NCBI GenBank assembly: GCA_913052275.1
Contig: CAJXDX010000029.1
Span: 1-14,727 of the forward strand
DNA length: 14,727 bases
Reading direction: 5' to 3'
From: an uncultured Pseudomonadota bacterium
GTDB lineage: Bacteria; SAR324; NAC60-12
Position numbers and translations under genes: made by a program. Under the pieces are notes generated by a model, which was given only the letters and a program-made list of their open reading frames with translations, ran no database searches and was not told where the DNA came from. Within the stretch, counting starts at the first letter, position 1, and every line of letters begins with the position of its first letter. Of this stretch, positions 1 through 7,070 are shown piece by piece.

Positions 1-489
1 CATGCTTATTTTTGGGTAAAGTATGTACCAAAAATTATTTTGAATTACTTCCAGTTTTTGACCCGATTGTGTTTCGTAAGAAAGTGAATCTGTATGATCG
101 ATTATTGAGATTTGACGTTCATATTCCAAAGCCTGTTCTTCCCAGAAATAACCCAAGTTGGTCCCAATTCCGTTTGCTGTTCCATCCGAATCAGAAACGG
201 TCACATCATCTGAAACTTGAAGACGTACATTCCTGAATCCCACACCAAAATAAAATCCCTTCAATTCAGAAGAACTGCCTGAGAAAAAAAAATCAGGCTC
301 AGGTTTTGCGACACGCGACTCAAAACCACGCTGGTCTGATTTGCCGGTCTCAGCTGATAAAAATTCTTCTGCAAGTATTTTTGCAGAAAAACAAAAAGAA
401 ATAGTCAGCATCAGCAAAATACAAATGCATTTGTTTATATAATGGAAAATATTTTTGTTGAAAAATGCACTTAGAAAATTTTTTTCCAT
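1..489 (-). CDS. Exported beta-barrel-like outer-membrane protein, 5' part only
   Basis: Reading the minus strand from an ATG at 487-489 gives 163 uninterrupted codons that run off the left edge, so the C-terminus is missing. Residues 1-41 look like a signal peptide: a Lys/Asn-containing n-region, a hydrophobic core around ICILLMLTISFCFSA, and a likely cut after ILA before EEF. After a polar linker the stretch GFYFGVGFRNVRLQV resembles the first strand of small OmpA-like or porin-family beta-barrels, and the later LGYFWEE and NFWYILYP stretches would suit alternating strands. The start codon lies 4 nt after the lptD stop, so the two genes are probably co-translated. Seen: the open frame and signal peptide. 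Inferred: outer-membrane barrel. No specific family is recognised. Confidence 0.75.
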   Translation of the reverse strand, partial: MEKNFLSAFFNKNIFHYINKCICILLMLTISFCFSAKILAEEFLSAETGKSDQRGFESRVAKPEPDFFFSGSSSELKGFYFGVGFRNVRLQVSDDVTVSDSDGTANGIGTNLGYFWEEQALEYERQISIIDHTDSLSYETQSGQKLEVIQNNFWYILYPKISM

Positions 490-493
490 AAGA

Positions 494-3022
494 CTATTCC
501 AGATCGGGCAGAATTTGCTCCGGAATATCAACCCCTCCCAGGTTGATGTATGCATAAAGAGTCCGGTCGATGTATTCTTTTTCCCGTCCGCTGCTAGTTG
601 TTGTTTTATCTACATTTTCTGTCAAGGCCAGCCGTATGTTCCAGCAGTCAGGTTTGTATTCCAGACTAAAAACACTGGATGTAAGACGACGCCTGAATGT
701 GTAGCTGTCTGCATCCAGGTTTACTGTACCAGCAACTCCAAAAGCCAGTTCATCACTGGTTGCAAAATTGTTACTGAAACTGAAAGTGTTTGCAGCAGCA
801 ACATCTTTACCAAAAGGGGTTTGGTATGCTTCTTCATTATTTCGGAAATGAACTGATGCTTTGTTGTGTTTACTCACGCCGACGCTCATGTCAGCAGAAT
901 ATTCAACTACTCGGCTTTTTTGGTGATGATAGCGGTTAAATATGCTGATGGAAAAATCCGTCCCCGGAGTTACTTTCAGGATGGTACGTAAAGGTAAAAG
1001 AGGCTGTCCCGGTTCCGTTTCATTTCCTTTAACTGCAGGACCGATCGGTTGAAAATATGGATTTTTTTTTAAGTTGTCATAATGCTGGATGAAGTTCAGG
1101 CTTGCCACGGAACTGCTTTTTCCTTCACGAATTTGACCGCGTACCTGCTTATTCTGCAGCGGGACAACTCCTTTCTCTGCATAAGCAAGAATACTTTCTC
1201 TTTGCCGGGCACTTAATTCTGTTCCAAACAGATTCTCCAGCTGTCTGACAAATAGTTGCATTGACGCAAATTCCTGGTCTTGAATTAATTCCAATTTTCG
1301 AAACAGTGCCGGGTCCATTTGATCCCTCCGCATTCTGTCCAAAGCAAGAGAAGTTAATTTTACGCTTCTTTCAAAGTAGCGCCGTTTGGCAAGCAAAATG
1401 TTTTCCAGCCTAAGCGTGGCTAATCTCCTTGCTGATACACCTCCACCAAAAGGCACTCCGGAATCAGATTGTTGCGGCACATCCTCAATGTAATTGTATT
1501 GAATACGCGGTGTTACCAAATGTTTGAATCGAGTGAAAGTTCCGGTTTCATTTTTAAATATTCTGGAAAAGACTGTGTTAAATTCTATTTCACTATCTAA
1601 AATTTCAAAGCCGTATTCATCCTCACTTCCGGGCACATTTGGATCACGAACTTTGTAGCGTGAAAACTGCTTCCCAATTTTAATGCTGCCGTCAAAATGG
1701 TTAAAAACCGGGAAATTTAAATTCAATCTGGGAGTGGCTGCGGCACCTTCGCCGTTGTATCCCTGTACCCTGTAGTATCGGACAACAGATCCGCTAATTT
1801 CCGGAGACAATGCTGCTCTGCCGGAACGCCAGAATGTGTCCCTGAATTGAAATGAAAGTGCCGGCAGGTGTTGAACCTGAGTGAGATCAATATTTCTGTT
1901 CAGCAATGCTAATTCACTGAATTCACGAGTTTGAGTAGCAGAAAGAGAGATAGATCCATTTGAAAACTGGCGATTGATGTTTGCTGTCAGTTTTTGTGCA
2001 GTATTCGGGTCAGGGTTGTCTATCAGTTCATACTCTTTTTGAAACTGACTGTCACTATAGACCAGTGCGGATGCAATCAGCCGGCTCTGTCCATCTATCT
2101 GCTGGTTGTGGTTGAATACAAATTTAAAACGTTTCGGATTCAATTCAGAAGAATCAATCTCTTCTGCGCTTAAGCTTCCGGATTCATTTTCAGGATCTCT
2201 TGCATCCCGTTCAAAAAATTCCTGGTATTTGATTTCACCCCTCATTCCCCTGGTTAAGGCATATTGGTAATCCAAACGCAAACCGGGACCACGTCTCTCA
2301 ACCCAGTCATAAGTAAGAGTCAAATCCTGTTCCGGATCAATTGCCCAGAAATAAGGTATGCCTATGCGATATCCCAGGTCCCATTTTCTTACGCTGCTCC
2401 GGACTATAATATACTCTGGAGGAAGAAATCCGGATTGACGACGTTTTACTGTCGGCCAGGCAAGGTAAGGAAAATAAAATATCGGGAAATTGCCGATTCT
2501 GAGGAAGGTTCTTTGGGATGATGAAAAGTTCTGGGAATAGTAATTTACTTCACTACCTGTTATTTGCCATGCAGGTGATTTAGGATCACAGGTTGTAAAT
2601 GTGCAAGTCTGTGCTACAAAATGGTTTTTTCCAATCCTTCTCACTTCTTCTGCTGTCATGTATGCCTTGTTTGAGGAATCAAAAATAATAGCATTCCGGA
2701 AAATACCGTTCCCGTCTTTTACATTAATTTCTAACTCGTCCATAACTGCAACTATGCTACCTTCTGTCACCCTGACATAGCCCTGTGCAGTTAACCTATG
2801 CTTTTCCGGGTGATAATTGATTTCTGTGCTTTCCACAGTAATTCCCTCCCATTCGACCTTTGCATTACGATAGAGATAAGTCCCGGTATCCGGATTATGG
2901 AAGTAGGATTGTGTCTGAATAGAAAGTTGAGGAATTTCAAGGTTGTTTTGTGAAAGTCCGTAAAAGGGCATTAAAATAACTAAGACTGACATCCACAAAA
3001 TTACGCGGCAAACTGATTTCAT
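494..3022 (-). CDS. lptD: LPS-assembly protein LptD (OstA), outer membrane
   Basis: LptD forms, with the lipoprotein LptE, the outer-membrane translocon that inserts lipopolysaccharide into the outer leaflet. The reading frame opens at 3112 (872 codons), but I prefer the ATG at 3022, which gives 842 residues. The signal peptide MKSVCRVILW...YGLSQ then begins at the N-terminus instead of behind about 30 polar residues. An OstA-like periplasmic jellyroll follows (TYLYRNAKVEWEG, MTAEEVRRIG), then the family signature CTFTTCDPKSPAWQITGSEV and the barrel-entry motif FPYLAWPTVKRRQSGFLPPE. The rest is the C-terminal barrel, ending near DCWNIRLALTEN, where the conserved Cys-Trp pair lies. Cysteines in CTFTTC and DCW are available for the disulfides typical of LptD. 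A charged, probably helical stretch (about residues 540-635 of the 842-residue form) interrupts the barrel. The stop is TAG. The exported-protein gene follows after 4 nt. Confidence 0.95.
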   Translation of the reverse strand: MKSVCRVILWMSVLVILMPFYGLSQNNLEIPQLSIQTQSYFHNPDTGTYLYRNAKVEWEGITVESTEINYHPEKHRLTAQGYVRVTEGSIVAVMDELEINVKDGNGIFRNAIIFDSSNKAYMTAEEVRRIGKNHFVAQTCTFTTCDPKSPAWQITGSEVNYYSQNFSSSQRTFLRIGNFPIFYFPYLAWPTVKRRQSGFLPPEYIIVRSSVRKWDLGYRIGIPYFWAIDPEQDLTLTYDWVERRGPGLRLDYQYALTRGMRGEIKYQEFFERDARDPENESGSLSAEEIDSSELNPKRFKFVFNHNQQIDGQSRLIASALVYSDSQFQKEYELIDNPDPNTAQKLTANINRQFSNGSISLSATQTREFSELALLNRNIDLTQVQHLPALSFQFRDTFWRSGRAALSPEISGSVVRYYRVQGYNGEGAAATPRLNLNFPVFNHFDGSIKIGKQFSRYKVRDPNVPGSEDEYGFEILDSEIEFNTVFSRIFKNETGTFTRFKHLVTPRIQYNYIEDVPQQSDSGVPFGGGVSARRLATLRLENILLAKRRYFERSVKLTSLALDRMRRDQMDPALFRKLELIQDQEFASMQLFVRQLENLFGTELSARQRESILAYAEKGVVPLQNKQVRGQIREGKSSSVASLNFIQHYDNLKKNPYFQPIGPAVKGNETEPGQPLLPLRTILKVTPGTDFSISIFNRYHHQKSRVVEYSADMSVGVSKHNKASVHFRNNEEAYQTPFGKDVAAANTFSFSNNFATSDELAFGVAGTVNLDADSYTFRRRLTSSVFSLEYKPDCWNIRLALTENVDKTTTSSGREKEYIDRTLYAYINLGGVDIPEQILPDLE

Positions 3023-3408
3023 TAGGCACAAATAATGTTTGATTAATCCAGTCCTGGATGTCTTCAGGTGTTGATTTGGTTTGGTATAAGTGAATAAAGA
3101 CAATTGGCTCATATTTGGCGGAGAAAAATCAAAACGCCAAAATTGGACGGCTCAACCTGGATGTAATTCTGTGGGGACGCAAAATACGCAGCTCCATTTT
3201 ATGAAACACGAAGCAATTCTGGTACTTTATCTGAAATAAGGCAACACATGCAAACTTATTGCATCTCCAATACCATGCGTACAAAAATTCAACTATATAT
3301 TTGCTGCTTGCTTAAGCAAATCGGTTGGATTTTTGCAGAATCATCATGGTATTCTGAGCAGCATACCTGAAGATTCTGTATCAATACATAAATAAAGTGG
3401 TGAGAATA
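3023..3408. other. Divergent intergenic region between lptD and the SNase-like gene
   Basis: This is 386 nt if the preferred starts of both flanking genes are right. It must hold both divergent promoters, but none stands out. Visible structure: a perfect 7-bp inverted repeat TTTGGCG/CGCCAAA (3114-3120 and 3135-3141), a perfect 12-bp palindrome TTGCTTAAGCAA (3308-3319), and a 6-bp inverted repeat CAGAAT/ATTCTG (3336-3341 and 3351-3356). No tRNA or other RNA gene is recognisable. If lptD instead starts at 3112, the gap shrinks to about 296 nt. Confidence 0.5.
3308..3319. promoter_or_regulatory. Perfect 12-bp palindrome, possible operator
   Basis: TTGCTTAAGCAA is a perfect palindrome lying about 90 nt upstream of the SNase-like gene start, in the divergent lptD region. 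Its shape fits a dimeric regulator site, but nothing shows which regulator, if any. A 12-bp palindrome can occur by chance. Confidence 0.2.
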
Positions 3409-4056
3409 ATGATTTTTTGCAGAATTTTAATAACAGCAACCTTATTTTTCTTTATAAGTCTGTTGGGGCAGGAACAGTTTGTAATGGCACAGAGCAACTT
3501 ATTAAAAACTGAATCGATACGAAAAAAACTCTACGATCGTATGGCTGAGAGAAAAAAGTCAAAAACTCTCAGTAAAGTCAGTGAAAATATGTTTTCAGGA
3601 ATTTTCAGCAGGGTCACTGATTCGGAGAGTGTGTGGATTCGTATTGATAATCGCTCAAAATACAGAAAATGGACATTCAAACTTTCCAAGAAGAATCTTA
3701 ACCTGCAGCGCCAGGAAGTCCGGGTTTGGCTGAAATATGTGTCACCAAAGCTTTCGGTAAGTCATGGCAAAGAATATAACGAATGGTTCCTGAAAAAATC
3801 CGCGTATGAACTGCAAAAAATGTTTTATAACAGGCAGGTAAGAGTCGTTTATGATTATTCTGAAAAACTGTATCGACTTGATGGAATACTATGGTCAGGT
3901 GATACAAATATAAATATATGGTTAATCCGGAATGGTTGGTCATTTTATCTGCTGGGAGAAGAGCCTCCTCCTGAGCACCAGGAATTTCTTGCGGCTGAGA
4001 ATGAAGCAAGGGAAAAACAGGTTGGACTCTGGAAAGCAGAATTACAAAAGGATTAA
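3409..4056 (+). CDS. Exported SNase-like (thermonuclease-fold) protein, probably inactive
   Basis: The protein has 215 residues from ATG 3409. An upstream in-frame GTG at 3397 would add four residues. I chose the ATG because GGTGAG at 3399-3404 serves as its SD and because it places MIFCRILITATLFFFISLLG at the N-terminus as a signal peptide, with a likely cut near VMA/QS. The C-terminal half matches the staphylococcal-nuclease OB fold. It shows VRVVYDYSEKLYRLDGILW, then NINIWLIRNGWSFYL, then the closing EFLAAENEAREKQVGLWK helix typical of the family. In active members the region after the second strand carries an Arg and a D-x-P-E motif. Here the equivalent is VSPK (about residues 111-114), so both acidic residues are missing, while an Arg equivalent to R87 may remain. 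Role unknown: perhaps a secreted binding protein rather than a nuclease. It converges on the selenoprotein gene, with 38 nt between the stops. Confidence 0.8.
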   Translation: MIFCRILITATLFFFISLLGQEQFVMAQSNLLKTESIRKKLYDRMAERKKSKTLSKVSENMFSGIFSRVTDSESVWIRIDNRSKYRKWTFKLSKKNLNLQRQEVRVWLKYVSPKLSVSHGKEYNEWFLKKSAYELQKMFYNRQVRVVYDYSEKLYRLDGILWSGDTNINIWLIRNGWSFYLLGEEPPPEHQEFLAAENEAREKQVGLWKAELQKD

Positions 4057-4094
4057 CAACCCTGATGCAAGCTAAAGTCAGTTTTGAATGCACA

Positions 4095-4886
4095 CTATTC
4101 GAACTTGTGTCTTTTCCAGCGGTACTGGCTGTCAAAGATTTTTCCAGGTTCTGTTGCTGTTTCCAGTATTTTCAGGCAATCACGAAAAATCTGTTTTTGC
4201 TGAGGCCGATTGAATGTTTCGCCCATGGCATGACCAAAAGGGTATTTGAGGTAATAGGTACGTGGTGGTTTGACAGATTCACTCACCCTGCGGGAAATTG
4301 ATATTCCCACTGAAGAAATGCCTTGTCGTTCTACTTCACGCTGGACCAGACCGACCGTCTGGTTGCAGATGCCTCAAGCGGGAACCAGTAAGGCAATGTC
4401 AGCTTTATGTTGCCTGATTTCTTTTGCTGCTTCTACTGAGCTTTTTTGGATTAATGTTGTTAAATGAGGTTCTTCGATATGCCCCATGAAGCTGTAATGA
4501 TTTTCGCAGGAAGGTCCTACCATGCCTTCAGACTGCAACTCATTTAAAACCTCAATGGGCAGGATCAGGTTTGGATCACGATCAGCATCTTGGTGGTCAT
4601 AATATTTATGTGTGATGATCAAATCCTTTAAATCGGTATCATACGGGATTCTGCGAAATGAACTATCTCCATTAGGATCACTCAGATCAAATTCTTTATC
4701 GGATTTCAAATGGATTCCGCCTGTTGTGATTAGTACTATTTTGCACTCCTTAAGAGGTTTTTCCAGTTTTTTCCAGGGAATATTCTTAAATTCCAGTGCC
4801 TTATAGTTTCTGTCCCAGTAATTTTTTATTGCAGGAATCCTGAAAAACTTAACCCATAATTTGTCAAGCAAAGTTTCTTTATTCAT
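4095..4886 (-). CDS. GrdB-like reductase-family selenoprotein, Sec at in-frame TGA
   Basis: Read with the TGA at 4374-4376 as selenocysteine, the minus strand gives one 263-residue protein. The 170 residues before the TGA and 92 after it stay in one frame and both belong to the same family, the glycine/betaine/sarcosine reductase selenoprotein B-like proteins. Markers are IVLITTGGIHL, FDLSDPNGDSSFR, ITHKYYD, NHYSFMGHI, then LLVPA-U171-GIC-NQTVGLVQREVE, and KYPFGHAMGE near the end. As I recall the family, most relatives have Cys-x-x-Cys where this protein has U171-G-I-C174, a redox motif. A SECIS-like hairpin follows the TGA. No signal peptide or membrane segment is seen, so it is cytoplasmic. 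Substrate and partners are unknown, and no grdA, grdE or prdA genes lie nearby. Without recoding it would be called two fragments, the second from a GTG at 4310. There is no clear SD. It is divergent from yggS with 14 nt between the start codons. Confidence 0.88.
4341..4368 (-). promoter_or_regulatory. Bacterial SECIS-like hairpin downstream of the Sec UGA
   Basis: On the minus strand, starting 10 nt after the TGA, ACCAGAC (4363-4357) pairs perfectly with GTCTGGT (4351-4345) around a five-base loop GGTCG. A short lower stem CTG (4368-4366) with CAG (4343-4341) can extend it across a small internal loop. The GGU of the loop lies 18 nt from the UGA. This matches the bacterial SECIS layout, in which SelB recognises an apical loop with a GU about this far downstream of the UGA; the E. 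coli fdhF loop also reads GGUC. The hairpin lies inside the coding sequence. Its sequence is seen directly, while SelB binding is inferred. Confidence 0.82.
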
Positions 4887-4900
4887 TTGAAAATTGGAAA

Positions 4901-5599
4901 ATGAGCAATGTTTCCATTAAAGATAATTTGGCTGTTGTTCAGCAGCAGTTAAGCCAAGCGGCAACCGAGGCCGGACGCTCTCCCGAAGATATTCAACTGA
5001 TTGCAGTCAGTAAAACAAAACCTGCTGAAATGATTAATGAGGCTGTATTGGCAAATCATACTGCATTTGGTGAAAATATGGTTCAGGAGGCGATCAGTAA
5101 AATGTCTGCATTGAACAATATTGATAACATAGAATGGCATTTGATAGGACACTTGCAAAAAAACAAAGTAAAGTTTTGTCCAGGAAACTTTCAGTGGATT
5201 CATTCCATTGATTCTATTGAATTAGCTAAAAAATTAGAAGAACGATGTGCTTTAAAACAGCAAAATATAAATGTGCTGATACAGGTTAATCTTTCACAGG
5301 AAAAAAGCAAATACGGAGTTCAGCAATTGGATGAGCTGTTTCAACTTGCGGAAACATTGCATGCGGGGCAGTGGATAAAATTAAGGGGACTTATGACAAT
5401 ACCTGCACCAGATCTTGGAGAAACTTCTACCCGCAAATTATTTGAGAAACTCAGAATGTGGAGAGATCAGCTGCAAAATGAACTTGATGCTCCGGAAATT
5501 ACTGAGCTTTCAATGGGCATGACAGCTGATTTTCAATGGGCAATTCAGGAAGGTGCAACTATGATCCGGCTGGGAACTGCTATTTTCGGTTCGAGATAA
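4901..5599 (+). CDS. yggS: YggS/PLPBP family pyridoxal phosphate homeostasis protein
   Basis: This 232-residue protein has the usual family length. It is a single-domain TIM-barrel PLP-binding protein without known enzyme activity that buffers pyridoxal phosphate and affects amino- and keto-acid balance. The PLP Schiff-base lysine is K38 in IAVSKTKP. Other family motifs are FGENMVQEA, WHLIGHLQKNKVK, NVLIQVNLSQEKSKYG, LRGLMTIP, and the C-terminal LSMGMTADFQWAIQ with GATMIRLGTAIFG, which binds the phosphate. The start at ATG 4901 agrees with the normal N-terminus (SIKDNLAVVQQ). Only GGAAA directly precedes it, so initiation may be weak or leaderless. It is not beside proC or yggT as in many genomes but divergent from the selenoprotein gene. 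Confidence 0.95.
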   Translation: MSNVSIKDNLAVVQQQLSQAATEAGRSPEDIQLIAVSKTKPAEMINEAVLANHTAFGENMVQEAISKMSALNNIDNIEWHLIGHLQKNKVKFCPGNFQWIHSIDSIELAKKLEERCALKQQNINVLIQVNLSQEKSKYGVQQLDELFQLAETLHAGQWIKLRGLMTIPAPDLGETSTRKLFEKLRMWRDQLQNELDAPEITELSMGMTADFQWAIQEGATMIRLGTAIFGSR

Positions 5600-5610
5600 T
5601 ATGTATTAGT

Positions 5611-5793
5611 TTAGAGGTTTTTCTCTCTTAATTGCTCAATCAGTCTGCGTTTGCTGAAATAGAATCGCCATCCCTGCTTTATCTGCTTCCATGCAAGTAA
5701 TGCCAATGCTGCTGAAAAAACTGCAAGCACTGGAATTATAACCAAATGATTTTCAGTAAGGAATATGATTATTTGGTTTAACAGTATATCCAT
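5611..5793 (-). CDS. Small single-span membrane protein downstream of ispG
   Basis: The frame encodes 60 residues. After a short N-terminus with a first hydrophobic stretch (ILLNQIIIFL), residues 17-35 (HLVIIPVLAVFSAALALLA) form a clear transmembrane helix. A basic tail, KRRLIEQLREKN, probably faces the cytoplasm. No family is recognised. It starts 17 nt after the ispG stop on the same strand, so co-transcription is likely. No SD is obvious. It ends 11 nt from the convergent yggS stop. The hydrophobic-then-basic pattern argues for a real gene, but it is short and could be spurious. Confidence 0.5.
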   Translation of the reverse strand: MDILLNQIIIFLTENHLVIIPVLAVFSAALALLAWKQIKQGWRFYFSKRRLIEQLREKNL

Positions 5794-5810
5794 ATTAATG
5801 TACTGTTTTT

Positions 5811-6995
5811 TTATAATATTTGATTGTTTTCAGGTGGATCCGACCACATTCCACACTCCTGAATGAGTTCGATTAAACGTTCCACTGCATGGTCTGCAGG
5901 GATGTTACGGCTTACGCATGTTTTCCCATGAAATAAATTTATCTTGTCAGGACCAGAACCAACATAGCCAAAATCAGCATCTGCCATTTCTCCCGGACCA
6001 TTGACCACACATCCCATGATTGCTATTTTCACACCTTTTAGATGAGATGTACGTGCCTTTATTTTCTCTGTCGTACTTGCCAAGTCAAAAAAAGTTCTGC
6101 CGCAGGAAGGGCAGGATATAAAATCTGTGTTATAAATGCGTGATCGAGTTGACTGTAAAATTGACTTGGCAACAGGAATTTCATTTTCAGAAGGTTCTGT
6201 AAGTGAAACCCTGATAGTGTCTCCCAGTCCCTCACAAAGCAGGGTGCCGATTCCAATTGCGCTTTTTATACGGCCATCAAGCTCATTGCCTGCTTCAGTA
6301 ACTCCCAAGTGCAGTGGATAATGCATATCTTCCTTATCCATTTTTTCCACAAGCTGACGATATGCTTGGATCATCACCTTAGGATTTGAAGATTTCATCG
6401 ATATTACTGTTTCTTCAAAATCATGCTTCCGCAGAATACGCAAAAACTCCATTGCTGATTCAACCATTCCCTCCGGAGTATCTCCATAACGGTTCATCAG
6501 GCGGTCCGAGAGTGAGCCGTGGTTTGTACCAACCCTCAATGAATTCCCATATTTTTTCAGGTTTTTAATCAACGGAATTAATTTCTGCTCAATTCGATCC
6601 AGTTCTTCCTGGTACTGAGTGTCGGTGTATTCACGGACTTCAAATTTTTTCCTGTCTGCATAATTGCCCGGATTGATGCGTACCTTGTCCACAAATTCAC
6701 AGACATTTACAGCCAGTTTTGGATTAAAATGAACATCAGCAACTATAGGTCTTTCAATGCCCCTCTTCCTCATTTCCTCACGAATCAAAGGCACGCTGTC
6801 AACTGATTTTTGATTAGGAACAGTTAAGCGGATGATTTCACAATCCACCGCGTCCAATCGTGTAATTTCTTCAATGCATGCCTCTACATCTGTGGTATCA
6901 CAAGTCAACATTGACTGGATCAGTATCGGCTCAGTCCCGCCTATCTTGATGGATCCTATTGAAACAGTCCTGGTATGTCGTCTTACAGGCAGCAC
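5811..6995 (-). CDS. ispG: 4-hydroxy-3-methylbut-2-enyl diphosphate synthase (IspG/GcpE)
   Basis: IspG is the penultimate enzyme of the MEP isoprenoid pathway. It is a cytoplasmic 4Fe-4S enzyme that reductively opens methylerythritol cyclodiphosphate to HMBPP. The protein has 394 residues in the two-domain bacterial form. The TIM-barrel part begins RRHTRTVSIGSIKIGG and contains IVADVHFNP, VRINPGN, LRVGTNHGSLSDR, and LHLGVTEAG. The C-terminal domain carries the cluster ligands C295 and C298 in SCPSCGRT, C329 in MGCVVNGPGE, and E336. The start is GTG at 6993-6995: the next in-frame upstream stop is only about 10 codons away with no ATG between. No SD is visible. It lies 75 nt downstream of dgt and 17 nt upstream of the small membrane protein. 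Confidence 0.96.
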   Translation of the reverse strand: MLPVRRHTRTVSIGSIKIGGTEPILIQSMLTCDTTDVEACIEEITRLDAVDCEIIRLTVPNQKSVDSVPLIREEMRKRGIERPIVADVHFNPKLAVNVCEFVDKVRINPGNYADRKKFEVREYTDTQYQEELDRIEQKLIPLIKNLKKYGNSLRVGTNHGSLSDRLMNRYGDTPEGMVESAMEFLRILRKHDFEETVISMKSSNPKVMIQAYRQLVEKMDKEDMHYPLHLGVTEAGNELDGRIKSAIGIGTLLCEGLGDTIRVSLTEPSENEIPVAKSILQSTRSRIYNTDFISCPSCGRTFFDLASTTEKIKARTSHLKGVKIAIMGCVVNGPGEMADADFGYVGSGPDKINLFHGKTCVSRNIPADHAVERLIELIQECGMWSDPPENNQIL

Positions 6996-7070
6996 ACTGG
7001 GTTTTTTGTTTTTGGTATGGTTTTAAGTTTATTTCTGGTCATCTGATAAAAACATTTGCACATGATTATT

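Noticed and set aside
2264..2521. Plus-strand ORF of 85 codons within lptD
   Set aside because: It is antisense to the conserved LptD segment with the RRQSGFLPPE motif, and it has no features of its own.
3698..4135. Minus-strand ORF of 145 codons opposite the SNase-like gene
   Set aside because: It lies antisense to a gene with clear fold motifs and a signal peptide, its translation has no recognisable domain, and it overlaps the selenoprotein's end.
4095..4310. A separate 71-residue gene starting at GTG 4310
   Set aside because: It is the C-terminal part of the selenoprotein. The frame continues upstream through conserved NQTVGLVQREVE residues to the Sec TGA, and no SD precedes the GTG.
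5780..5812. Possible plus-strand terminator AACAGTA/TACTGTT followed by seven Ts
   Set aside because: The stem is AT-rich with a 14-nt loop, so it is weak, and it lies about 180 nt beyond the yggS stop inside the start of an opposing gene. I noted it only as an inverted repeat.
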